Shown piece by piece: positions 50,561 to 60,941 of a stretch of 64,000 nt of DNA. Both the position numbers and the translations under genes were made by a program. How positions within the stretch are numbered: position 1 is the stretch's first letter; every line of letters starts with the position of its first letter. The notes under the pieces were generated by a model. The model ran no database searches, was not told the DNA's origin, and worked only from the letters and a program-made list of their open reading frames with translations. The DNA comes from Clitoria ternatea (lineage: Eukaryota > Streptophyta > Magnoliopsida > Fabales > Fabaceae), in NCBI GenBank assembly GCA_037962975.1, contig CM075670.1, positions 233,328,242-233,392,241 of the forward strand. Direction: 5' to 3'.

Positions 50561-52258
50561 AACTCTATTTTTAATGGTTTTCGCTTGGATTTTCATTTAG
50601 AAACTACTTTTTAATACTTTTTAAATTAATGAGAAGTTATAATTATTATTATTATCCTTATTCTATTATTATTAATCTTAATATTGTTATTATTATTAGT
50701 ATTTTTATTTTTATAAACCTTGTTAACATTTTAATTATGCGTAATTATATAAAGAATAAATTATTTTACTCCTTATGGAAAATACTATATATAATAGATA
50801 TACTTACAATGTTTAAATAATTGATAGAATCCAAAGAACTTGGAAATGATATGATGAGACTGGAAATACATAAGATACCCAAGGAATCAATTGATAAGAT
50901 AAATGCATTTCGCATCATAAAAATATTTTTAAAGAAGAAAAACCTCTAGAGCATACACTTGGTACAGTGGAGGACACTCACGTTCGATCTCCATGAAGAA
51001 TCTTGGGAGTACAACTGGAACGGCAACCCAATGGCATCAGAGTCGCGCCCTGATAGCCGGGTGAGATGAATAATTCTGGTGTACTTTGACTAAATGACGG
51101 AGTGTAACTATGATCGTAGGGATCCAAGTCTCAAATATATATATAAATTAATGATGAGAACCAATGAGTTCATTTGTACCAGAGCTTGGGCGGACCCTGA
51201 TCGCTCTAGAGAATTGGAATGGTGATATTCCAGAGAAGAAGATATAATTTCTTAGGCCCACATGCATTATGAGACTTAAATAAAGATAAATCATAATAAA
51301 TTTGACTCATGCATTTCATGACCATATGCTTGAGTGTTATGATTGTGAATATGCTAATTGTACGATTTATATGATAACAACATGCTTGATTGCTATGATT
51401 ATGAATATGCTAATTGTATAATTTATATGATAATAACATGCTTGATTGATATAATTGTGAATGTATGATCTATGTGACATTGTATGTTAACTGGATTATG
51501 TCCGCACCGGATTAACCAATTAGGGTCTTGGGTTATACTCACCCTTACTGTTGACCATTTTTCAGAGGAATTAGAAACTCAAGAACCCGAGTGTGAAGAT
51601 CAGTAATACGCTGAACCCATTGAGAACAATCATTAAGGATAGAATATTTGTTATTAATAATCAGACACCGGATGACTGTATAATATTTAAGGGTGCCTGC
51701 GTGCCCCATTCTATTAAGAGTACAATTACTTACAGTTGTGAATGACTATGTAATAAATACATTATTGCTTCCACTGATCTGCCACGTATTTATATATAAA
51801 AAAAAATTCACTTTTTCTTAAAACTGTTAACACTCTCAGTTAAATAGGATGAACCTACAGAAGGATTTGTCTTATCTAACCGAGGGTGTTACACCTGGCC
51901 CACTTACACCCAACGATTCATTTTCCACGCCCAACTATAAATAGTATATTCTCATACACATGCAATGTTACGTTGTTCTCACTTTTAACTTACTATTGCA
52001 TCATTCAAGTTCTTGGTGTGCTCAGAATCTTCACTAACTTGAGCGTCAGAGAATCTTCTTAGGTGACACCACCTTTCGCCTCCATTAACACGAAAGTCTG
52101 GTGAAAAGGATCTCCAGGACAACAAGACCGGTCTCTCCCACTGAGAGGTCATATTACAATACCGGATACCCACTGTACCGGTGTATAAATGCTTAAATCA
52201 CTAACTTTTATGGCTGGTTCCTAGTCTGGATCCTTGACCCCGGACTAGATCAGTTCAT

Positions 52259-52275
52259 TGGCACGCCCGGTGGGA
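52259..52275 (+). promoter_or_regulatory. Primer-binding site of the Tat/Retand-like element
   Basis: TGGCACGCCCGGTGGGA, six bases after the LTR end at 52,252, resembling the Tat-lineage PBS type TGGCGCCGTCTGTGGGA. The exact tRNA is not assigned. Confidence 0.6.
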
Positions 52276-52564
52276 TACGATAAAGTTATTCCCACTTTTC
52301 GTAGAAGTTCAGTAGTTAGCCATGGAGGAAGATGGACGTGATTTCGTCGATGATCATGTAGAGGATGTGACCCATCAGTGTAACAGCCCAATTTTTTAAA
52401 CAGTAAATTAAATAGTGAAAAAATTAAAATTTCTCAGAGAAATAAGAAATGAAACCTAGAAAATAGGAAATTTAATTATGAATACAAGGATATTTTCAGT
52501 TTGACTTAAAACGGAAATAAACGAGAATAGAATGTAGAATAGAATAATAAAATAAAATAAAAAT

Positions 52565-52743
52565 CTGCTACAGTAAAATGCTACAGTAAAATGCTACAGT
52601 ACGTCACATGAAAAATGTTGTAGAATGTAGAGAATTCGTGAGAATTCTCCAAATTTCCACCGCCTCATGTCAATTTCGAACTGCTACAGTGATTTACTAC
52701 AGTAATTGCTACAGTGATTTGCTACAGTAATTTGCTACAGTAA
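52565..52743 (+). repeat. GCTACAGTRA repeat cluster
   Basis: Eight or nine CTACAGT words (GCTACAGTAA, GCTACAGTGA, ACTACAGTAA) in two runs, 52,565-52,602 and 52,682-52,743, ending about 16 bp before the TATA box at 52,759. The position suggests promoter elements. Confidence 0.82.
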
Positions 52744-53369
52744 CCGCCATTGAAAGCCTATAAATAGATCCCCAACCTCCCACATTTCCTCAGACCACAA
52801 ACCTCACAGATCCTATAACCTTTCATCTCCCTCTTCAAGCTCTCAAAACCTTCTTTCTTTAATTTTCGCATAAGGAGAAATTACGCAAACTTGAAGATTT
52901 GAAGAAATACAAAGGAGTTTAGCATAAGGAAAGTTTAACGATCTTCACTTGAGGTAAGAAAGAGGGGATAGGATATTAAATACATAGAAATTAAGTTAGA
53001 ATTGCTTGTTTAATTGTTTAGAAACTCATTTAGTTAGATTTTAATTTAATTTGAATTAAATTGTGAAATTGATGGTTTGGAATATGATATTAAACAATTA
53101 CTATAACATGGAAAATGTGTTTCCATATTCTTTGAAATATGAAATATTATGGAAAATATGATTTCATATGTTTGAAATATGATATGAATATTATGGGAAA
53201 TGTGTTTCCGTATGATTGAATTATGATATAAATAATATGGAAAATGTGTTTCCATATTCTTGAGTTATAAATAAAGTATGCTTAATTGATTGTTATAATA
53301 ATTTTATTGTTAAAATTAGTTATAAAGGAATTTGATAATGTAATGCATTCATGCATCATATGCATTGGC

Positions 53370-53515
53370 CGTTCAAAGAATCCGCAGAGGGGTTCTTTGA
53401 GGGGGTTCCCGGTGGGGGAACGCGCTCTGTTGAGCACAGACCTCTGCGGTGGTTTTATACCACGGCCGTCTTAAGGGCTAAGCAGTGTGTCCTTAAGGGG
53501 GGTCCCGCAACACTT
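53370..53515. repeat. GC-rich hairpin cluster in the 1.8-kb solo LTR
   Basis: Nested and adjacent inverted repeats: CAAAGAA/TTCTTTG, CCGCAGAGG/CCTCTGCGG, GTTCCC/GGGAAC, GTGG/CCAC around TTTTATA, and CTTAAGG/CCTTAAG. GC content is far above the flanks. It is at a place comparable to the GC-rich arrays of the LARD LTRs. Confidence 0.7.
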
Positions 53516-56500
53516 GTTATTGATATTATGATATTGTTATCCGATGTGGTGTTGCATTATGGGGCGCGGTATCGGTTGGATATCCGTAAAAATGTTATTA
53601 TTGGAAATCACTGCAGATGTTCCCACCAGAATGGATCCATCATGCATTTTCATTCATATAAAAGAACGTAATATAATACAAAACACTTGTTTGGCATCTG
53701 CATCGCATAGCATCCTACTTGTGGTTGTGTTTGTTCTAATTTGATTTCTATTTATTTAGTATTTTATCTCACTCTTTCTGTTATTTGTGGCAACCCTTTA
53801 GTGGTTAACCAGGATGATATGTGACAAAGTGGATGATGCTTGATGTGGATAAATTATGAAGGCTTTTGATGCTGATGCTTGCTTGTGTGACTACTATGGT
53901 TGTATTATGTGTATGCTATATTTTGGTACTTTACATCTTTATATTTTATAAAATCTAGGTGCCTGTCGTAAAATATAATATGCATGAGACTCTGATATTA
54001 TGTATAATAAAATAAAGTTAGTTATGTAAAAGTTTCGCACTCTGATATTGTATTAGTAACCTCTGGAATCAAGTTGTGAATCACTTGATAATTACCAGGC
54101 GAAAAATAAGTTATCCAAGAGATTTTATATGGAGACGGTAATTATCTTGGGATTTGCAAGTTGGCTCCAGGGCGTTGAAAATCAGCATGCTGGCAGGAGA
54201 CTTGTTTTCAAATCTCCTGGAACCAACTCGAGGAGGATGATACCAGTTGTAACTCCAGATCCTCGAGATGAAGTTATAAGGAAAATCAGGGAGGAGTTGA
54301 TGGAGTTGAGAAGAGAGAAGAGGGTGACAGGAGATAAAGCGACGTCTCAGGCTGAAGAGACTCACCATACATCCGGGAGGAAGAAGTCCACTACTCTCCA
54401 ATATTTGAAGATCCCCACCTATGAGGAGCGAGAGCAAACTCAAGACTCTGGGGACAAAGTCAGCGGAAGAAGGAAGGAGCAGGCGGTGGTGACCTCTGGG
54501 ACGTATAGGCTCAATGTTCCTTTCTCAAGGAGACTCATGAGTGTGTCTATCCCCAAGCATTTGTAAACAACTCAACCACTTTCGATCGGAAAGTATAATG
54601 GAGAGACGGATCCCACTAAGCATCTTGATGCTTACGTGTACGAAGCCATGTATCTGGGAGCAGACAAAGATATAATGTGCAGGATGTTCCCACGAACACT
54701 AACGGAAGAGGCTCTTAGCTGGTTCAAGAGTCTACCCTCAGGTTCGATAAACTCCTGGGAGGAAATAGCAGCTACGTTTGAGAGTCATTTCATCATTTCT
54801 AGAGATATCTCCAAGACCTCTCATACGTTGTCCCAAATCAGGTAAGGGGAGAATGAAACTCTTAAAGAGTTCCTGAAGAGGTTTTACAAGGAGGCAGCTA
54901 TGGTGCCTAATCTTACAGAGGCCATTCAGCTCCATATTGTTATCGAGGCTCTGTAGCCTGGATCAGCCTTTGCCCTGTCTCTAGAAAAGAGCTCTCTGAC
55001 GATGTTTGAGGAATTTCAGAGGAAGGCCTCAAAGTATGTAGGCATACAGATGCATTTGGAAGCCACAACAGCTAGGCTCAAACCACCAGTGCCTCCCCCT
55101 CAGCCACGGAGAGATAAGGAGAGGGTGAGACTAAAGAGGCATGTTCAAAGAGATGATTTTAAAAGCCCTCGACCTCAGTAACAAGACAGGCGTGTAGCCT
55201 CTTTCACCAACTATGCCCCGTTGAACTCCAGACATTCCCAGATTTTGAGGGAGGTTGGATAGCCCACACTCAGCGTGTACGGGATAAAGAAGCCTGCTCC
55301 AATGAAACAACATGGTAATTCATGAAAGTATTATGGTTTTCACGAGCAGGCGGGCCACGCCACGGATGAATGCAAGGCGTTGAAGAATGTTGTGGAGACC
55401 CTCATCAGGGAGGGAAAGTTGAAGTAATACCTATTCAAGGAGAAATCCTTGGATGAACCAGACCAGATTGAGAATAGAGGAAGAGATCGCGATGATGAGG
55501 GTAATAACGGTCGTAATCTGATCAGAAGATTTTCAACCGCTAAAAAATAGAAGGGGATTGTTATCAGCAAGGGCACTCAACAGGACAACATGCCCCAGCA
55601 GCAGAGGCAAAGCTGGCGTGAGGTGATTGATATGATCACTGGAGGGTTTGCTGGGGAAGGAGCGTCGATCACAGCTCATAAGAATCATCATCGAATGATT
55701 CTATCTATACAAGGGAAGCCTAGGGATAACCGCCTTTTCATAGACGGCGTGGCAGCATAGGTGATGTAACATCCCAAATTTTATAAAAATGAATAATTGA
55801 TGAGAATAAATAATAAATAATTGTATATGAGTTGATTTATTTCCCAAAAATAATGAAATGATTAAATTGGGATTTATTATGGGTATTTATAATTTATTGA
55901 GCTTATATGAGATAAGATTATACCCGATTGGAAAATGGGTGTCGGACCAAATATCTCTGATTGAGATGCTGTTGGTCAGGGCTATTAAGAATATTATTGG
56001 GAATCCGAATATATCTTCGGAATAATTTTTGGATATAGTATTGAGCCTAAACTGAGAGCCTGTTTGTTATAAAACGATAAAATTTTAATGAAGGGGAACC
56101 AAGTTAAAAATAAAACTCTTTCTTCCCCTCCACTTTCACGTCACTTTTTCCCTCTTCCTTCCACACTTCTTCTTCTTCTTCTTCTTCCATCTTCTTCATT
56201 CTTCTCCACCTTTCTCTTCAAAAACCTAAGCCAAGTGGTGTCTTCTTCATCCTCCACCATTTTCGCTTGAGGGAGCTTGAAGGAGAAGCTTGTGGTAGGA
56301 TCCTCTTCCCCTCTTCTCTTCCATTTTCGTGTGGCCCTCTCCCTCTCTTGGAAGCTCATGGTCGTCTCTTGGTTGAGGTAAGCTTCTCATCATCTTTCAT
56401 GAGCTTATGCCTTAGGTTTTGGGTTTTGGGTGTTGGAAGAGTGGTTTATGTATGTAGGTTATTGGTAGAAGCTATTATTATGGAAAACCCTAAGGTAGGG

Positions 56501-58074
56501 TGGTTTAAATGCAAGTTTTATGAGCCTTTAGTGGGGTACACGAAATTAGTAATTTGAATGGTGAAAAATGATGATGATACATGGTATTATTGAATTTTTA
56601 TGGAAACCCTAACTTTAGGAATTTGGGGAAAATATGAAATATGAATGGGAAATATATTTAATGATGATAGTGAGTGATATTGATGTGGGAGAATGGCCAT
56701 TGATGATGGTTGATGAATATTGATAATGGTCATTGAGTTTTAGTGAAACCCTAAGTGTGGTGATTTGGGGGTTTTGGCTAAATAGGTGATTTTGATGATT
56801 TTTGATGTCTTAGAATGATTTTATGTAAGGAGATGAATCTTTGAAGCATTGGTATTGATTATGGAGGTTTTAGAGATGAGTGCATGTGAATGTGTATGTG
56901 ATTAGAGGAGTTGAACCCCCTTGAGCATTGGCAACTATGATGATGAAAATGATAATGATGGTGGTGGATAACCATTGATGATGAATAGATGAGTAAGATG
57001 AGGATTTGATGAGGCCTTAGACCATAAGGTGTGTCACTTGAATTTTGTGAATTGTTGATGGCTTTGAGTAGAGCTAAGAGGGCTTATAATGAATTTGAGT
57101 GACAATGATGATATTTGAAGGATTGAAGTAATATGGGATTGCATTGTGGAATGGATGAGATGATGATGTTGTTGAGTTTGGTTGGTCCATAAGATCTAGA
57201 GGATCTTGGCTTTGGGGAAGGAATTCCCGAAGCCTAATACAATTGCATAACTTGGTGTTTAGCAAGTCTAGGACTTGAGGTTGAGCTTTATGATAAGCTA
57301 ACAAATGTTTAGAGTTATGATGGTTATTGATTATGTGTATACATATATTGGTATGTAGATCGTATTTCAGGTGATGCAATGGAGTATTCGGAGCATTAGA
57401 ACCGTTTGGCTCTTCCCTCGAGGTAGGAGAGGAGTTTACATTCAAATTGCATGAGTTATATAATTGATGATTATTGTATGGCTTGATACTCATGCTTGCC
57501 TTGCCATGTTTATAGTGAAATGATATGAATGACAAATTGTTGGCTATTAATGATAATGTATGTGTATATATGATGATGAATAACCCATGAAGGGTTGAAA
57601 TATATACATGTTAATGAACCATCATTGAGGGGATGAAGTATATCTTTTATGAATTGAGAATTTATGTGGATGATTGGCATTGAATATGATGGTATTGGTG
57701 ATAAGTTTGAGGTTTATGCATAATTGAGGAACTCATAGAGTCAAATAGAGTTTTATGTGAATTTGTTGGCTTGGGTTAGTCCCAATAGCCCATATATGTA
57801 GTTTGTGACTTGTAGGAATTGGAATGGGCAAATTTTAATGAGAATAGACCCTTGTGTTGCATAGAAACATCTTGAAATATTCTAAATGCACTTATATGCA
57901 TAAGTCCCTCAATTTGGAGAATTTTTGAGTGCGGTCGGTGGCCACACGTCTCAAATAATATATTTTAGCTTGTGTCAAATTTTGATGGTCATTGGACTTG
58001 AATTGAATGATATAGGGTGATTAGAAGTTGAAATTTTGGTGTTGTTCTGCATAAAAACAGTAGCAGGGCTGTCT

Positions 58075-58245
58075 TGAATCGATTCGAGACCCTTTGAATC
58101 GATTCAAGAGGTGCTGTTTTCACTATTTTGGGTTCCAGGGGCGTTTGAATCGATTCATACGAGTTTGAATCGATTCAAGGCCCTCTGTTTGTCAAATTTT
58201 GAGATTTTAGGATGCTTGAATCGATTCACACGAGCTTGAATCGAT
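58075..58245. repeat. TTGAATCGATTCAA palindrome cluster in LARD-B LTR
   Basis: Six copies of TTGAATCGATTCA(A), a 14-nt palindrome, in three closely spaced pairs over 170 bp. It lies about 2.3-2.5 kb from the LTR start; the unrelated CTCGCTTGAGCGAG cluster of LARD-A lies 1.9-2.4 kb from its LTR start. Confidence 0.9.
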
Positions 58246-59291
58246 TCAGAGCCCTGTTATGGCCACTATTGTGCTGTTTTTCCAACTGGTCTGTTTTCTT
58301 TGCTGTTTTTGGCCCGTTTGGGCACCTTAATGACATTTTTGGCCTCCGAGTTCTTCATGAAAGTTGTAGGTAATTGTGTTACGGAGGTGTGAGAATTGGT
58401 CTCACATTAATTGGAGTTTTCTAACTCTCATTAGGCAGAAAATACCGAACCTATTGCGTTGAAAAATTCAAGTTTAAGGAGGTTTTAAACCCAACTTTTT
58501 ATGGTGGCCAAATAGGGACTAATAGGTGATATTTGTGACATGTACCACTATTTTTAAGACTAAAAGTAAGCTTTCTTCATGTCTTATTGTTGAAATTTAT
58601 CATGGGCTCATTGTTGCCCAAAACCCCTCTTATTATGTAAAAACGAGCGAATTCACTAGGGGTACATGTGTGGTGTGTCTTTGTGGTGATTGAGGAATGG
58701 CTTAAGGCCTTGGCTAGGTAGATGCATACCTATGCTATGTTACGAAAACATGTATGCTTTCCCCCTTCTATTGATTATGTTATGAATCTTGATTAAAAGT
58801 AAATGATGTGATTGTATGACACACCATAATTGACGATGAAACTAAAGAGGGGATAATTGAATGGCAATGAGTTATTATAACTCAATGAAGTTTGAAAAAG
58901 TATCAATGGTGATTAAAAATGGATGATGCTATACATATTTCATAATGATCAATGATGTTAAATGAAAAGGGACGTTGTTGTTGAACATACCCTTGAATAC
59001 GCAGTGTTTGCTATTTTGGGATGAGTGGGGTGCCAATATGATTAATCCAAGTATTGACTTGAATGCATGAGACGCAATGATGATTGCTGAAGGTATGTTG
59101 AATTATATTGTTGAAATCCATGTGTGGGTTGTTATGATTGATGTTGTGGCCATTGAGATGCCCATTTATATGAACGATGTGCCTTGAGGGGCTTTGTAAT
59201 TGATTATGAATAATTATTAAGAAGCCAAATTAAGATATATACCCTAATTGAGAGGGTGAGAAATCCTTGTGATAATTATTGTGAAATATAT

Positions 59292-59975
59292 CACCTTGCG
59301 GGGTGCCACCAGGGGTGTATCCCTGAGTGATGATGGTATTGTGAAAATTATTGTGAAGAGAAACACCTTGCGGGGTGCCACAAAGGGTATATCCCGGAGT
59401 GAAGAGGACGTTGTCCTATTATTGTTGAATAATTCACCTTGCGGGGTGCCACGAGGGGTGTATCCCTGAGTGATGATGGTATTGAGTTATTTATTATTGA
59501 AATGAATCACCTTGCGGGGTGCCACGACGGGTATGACCCGGAGTGATGATAATAATATGATTGATGATTATAACACCTTGTGAGGTGCCACGAAGGGAAT
59601 AAGTCCCGGAGTGAGGATAATAATATGATTGATGAATATAACACCTTGTGAGGTTCCACAAAGGGTATATCTCTGAGTGAAGAGGACGTTGTCCTATTGT
59701 TATTGAATAATGTTGAATATATCACCTTGCGAGGTGCCACGAGGGGTGTATTCCCGAGTGATGATGGTAACGTGATAATTATTATGAAGAGAATCACCTT
59801 GCGGGGTGCCACGAAGGGCGTAGGCCTGAGTGATGATGACATTGATGTATATATGGAAATAATTCACCTTGCGGGGTGCCACGACGGGTATGACCCAAAG
59901 TGATGATAATAGTATGAGTGATAAATAATTCACCTTGCGGGGTGCTACGAAGGGTGAATCCCTGAGTGATGATAT
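59292..59975 (+). repeat. About 70-bp tandem array in LARD-B LTR
   Basis: Ten units beginning CACCTTGCGGGGTGCCACG at 59,292, 59,364, 59,435, 59,508, 59,574, 59,642, 59,723, 59,795, 59,865 and 59,931, unit length 66-81 bp. Each continues with a GGGTRTRTCCC-like word and GAGTGATGATG. Unit lengths are not multiples of three, so it is not coding. LARD-A has about two such units in inverse orientation. Confidence 0.92.
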
Positions 59976-60929
59976 TATTATTAGAATTATTGGGAATAAA
60001 TATTATGGTGGTTGCGATCACCCATGGATTTGAAATTAGATTTATTGTATATTTGAGAATGGATGACCATGAATGATAAGAAACCCCTTGCGAGGAGGTG
60101 CATAAGTAAAACTTAAACAAATTGAAGATGCTAAGGATTTTGAATGCCCTTGTTGATAAGTGGCAAAATGATTTGGATATGTGATTGTGTATGTAATATA
60201 CTTATGTATGATATGAGTTGTGATTCATGAGGCTTATATGCCTATTATTATAAAGAGTAGCTAATGAATTATAATTTTGATGATTTAATAGCAAAGCACA
60301 CATGAAGTTTGTATGCATTTACACATAATCATAATATATGTTATTCGTCATTTTAAATGTATAACTCACTCTCCCATGTGGCCTCCTTTTTAGCATTGTG
60401 ATGCAGGTTGCCATGGGATGATTTTGAAGTTAAAGAATCAAGTTTCGGTGAAGGTAAATAGTGGTAGAGGAAATGCCTTGGCCGGCATCATTTATGAACT
60501 ATTATTTATTAGAATCATGAAATGTATGAATTATCTATAATGATATAGATGTTTTAATGAATTTGTACATGTATATAAATATAGTTATACCTTAGGCTTT
60601 GCGTACTCAGGTTGATGATTATCTAATAGGCTCATGCTATGTCATCGCATGCTAGCCTAGCCTTTTCTCATATCGTCACATATGGGACTAGGCGTGTGCC
60701 CGGTATACATATTCTTCCGCTGTATACCTTATTATTTTCGTATACCACTATGGGCCATTATTTTATCGATCCAGCTTTAGTTTATTAATTGTACACTTTG
60801 GTTTTCTATAATTCGAGTGTCGGTGTGACTCCAGTAATTATTTTATAACGCGAAAAATTTATTCACAATTTTATTAATTATGACGATCACATCGGGATTC
60901 GAGTCTGGAAAACCGGGGTGTTACAAAGG

Positions 60930-60941
60930 TGGTATCAGAGC
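60930..60941 (+). promoter_or_regulatory. LARD-B primer-binding site
   Basis: TGGTATCAGAGC, initiator Met tRNA complement, four bases after the 5' LTR end at 60,925. Confidence 0.9.

Larger units (their letters stand above)
34197..51893 (+). mobile_element. 5.28-kb solo LTR (CCGAGT/ACTCGG family), itself interrupted
   Basis: Starts TGTAACATCCCTG (34,197) and ends GAGGGTGTTACA (51,893), with a perfect TSD CCTGG at 34,192-34,196 and 51,894-51,898. Subtracting LARD-A and its TSD copy (36,253-48,666) leaves about 5,283 bp. No internal domain or second LTR is present, so it is a solo LTR. Orientation is taken as plus: a TATTTAAA box (36,219-36,226), then CT-rich leader and a GAGGTAAG donor-like site (48,795-48,805), as in the other LTRs here. 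It carries over 20 CCGAGT words in the left half and over 25 ACTCGG words in the right half. Confidence 0.85.
33757..52252 (+). repeat. 5' LTR of Tat/Retand-like element, split by nested insertions
   Basis: Left part 33,757-34,196 begins TGATCTGGTTTGGATACTGG; right part 51,899-52,252 ends ...GACTAGATCA. Both match the ends and inner blocks of the solo LTR in CID7 intron 4. Removing the inserted material (34,197-51,893 plus one CCTGG copy) gives an LTR of about 0.79 kb. The right end is followed within seven bases by a Tat-type PBS, so this is a 5' LTR on the plus strand. The copia remnant at 33,076 was its target; the bases before it are GGTTT. Confidence 0.82.
52379..54180 (+). mobile_element. 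1.8-kb solo LTR inside the Tat gag
   Basis: Starts TGTAACAGCCCAATT (52,379) and ends at a decayed GGGCGTTGAAA (54,180; GGGCTGTTACA expected), with perfect TSD ATCAG (52,374-52,378; 54,181-54,185). 1,802 bp, no internal region. A TATAAATAG box lies at 52,759-52,767, then leader and a GAGGTAAG donor-like site near 52,950. Contents: GCTACAGTRA repeats, AT-rich GGAAAATRTG repeats (53,105-53,265) and a GC-rich hairpin cluster (53,370-53,515). Confidence 0.82.
52322..55764 (+). pseudogene. Tat/Retand-like gag, interrupted and nonsense-riddled
   Basis: Gag starts at ATG 52,322 and is open for 19 codons to 52,378, where the 1.8-kb solo LTR sits. It resumes in the same frame at 54,186 once the insert and one TSD copy are ignored. 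Domains: N-terminal Lys/Glu-rich linker; retrotransposon gag core (54,590-54,960: TDPTKHLDAYVYEAMYLG, LTEEALSWFKSLPSGSINSW); a damaged zinc-knuckle region (FHEQAGHATDECKALK, near 55,340-55,390). The frame holds to about 55,760 but has about eight stops (54,564, 54,843, 54,954, 55,180 region and later), most explained by C-to-T changes in Gln or Arg codons. LARD-B cuts it at 55,765, so protease and pol are outside the window. Confidence 0.82.
55765..60925 (+). repeat. LARD-B 5' LTR
   Basis: TATAAAA at 56,068-56,074 is the likely promoter, followed by a CT-rich leader (56,108-56,260) and a GAGGTAAG donor-like site (56,374-56,381). Farther on: palindrome cluster (58,075-58,245), 70-bp unit array (59,292-59,975) and a conserved 3' third (60,140-60,925) shared with LARD-A, including the block near 60,370 ending in GTTGCCATGGG. 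Confidence 0.92.

Noticed and set aside
59507..59842. Reading frames with repeated peptide words over the 70-bp array
   Set aside because: Frames open on both strands because the repeat lacks stops; unit lengths of 66-81 bp break the frame. Not a gene.
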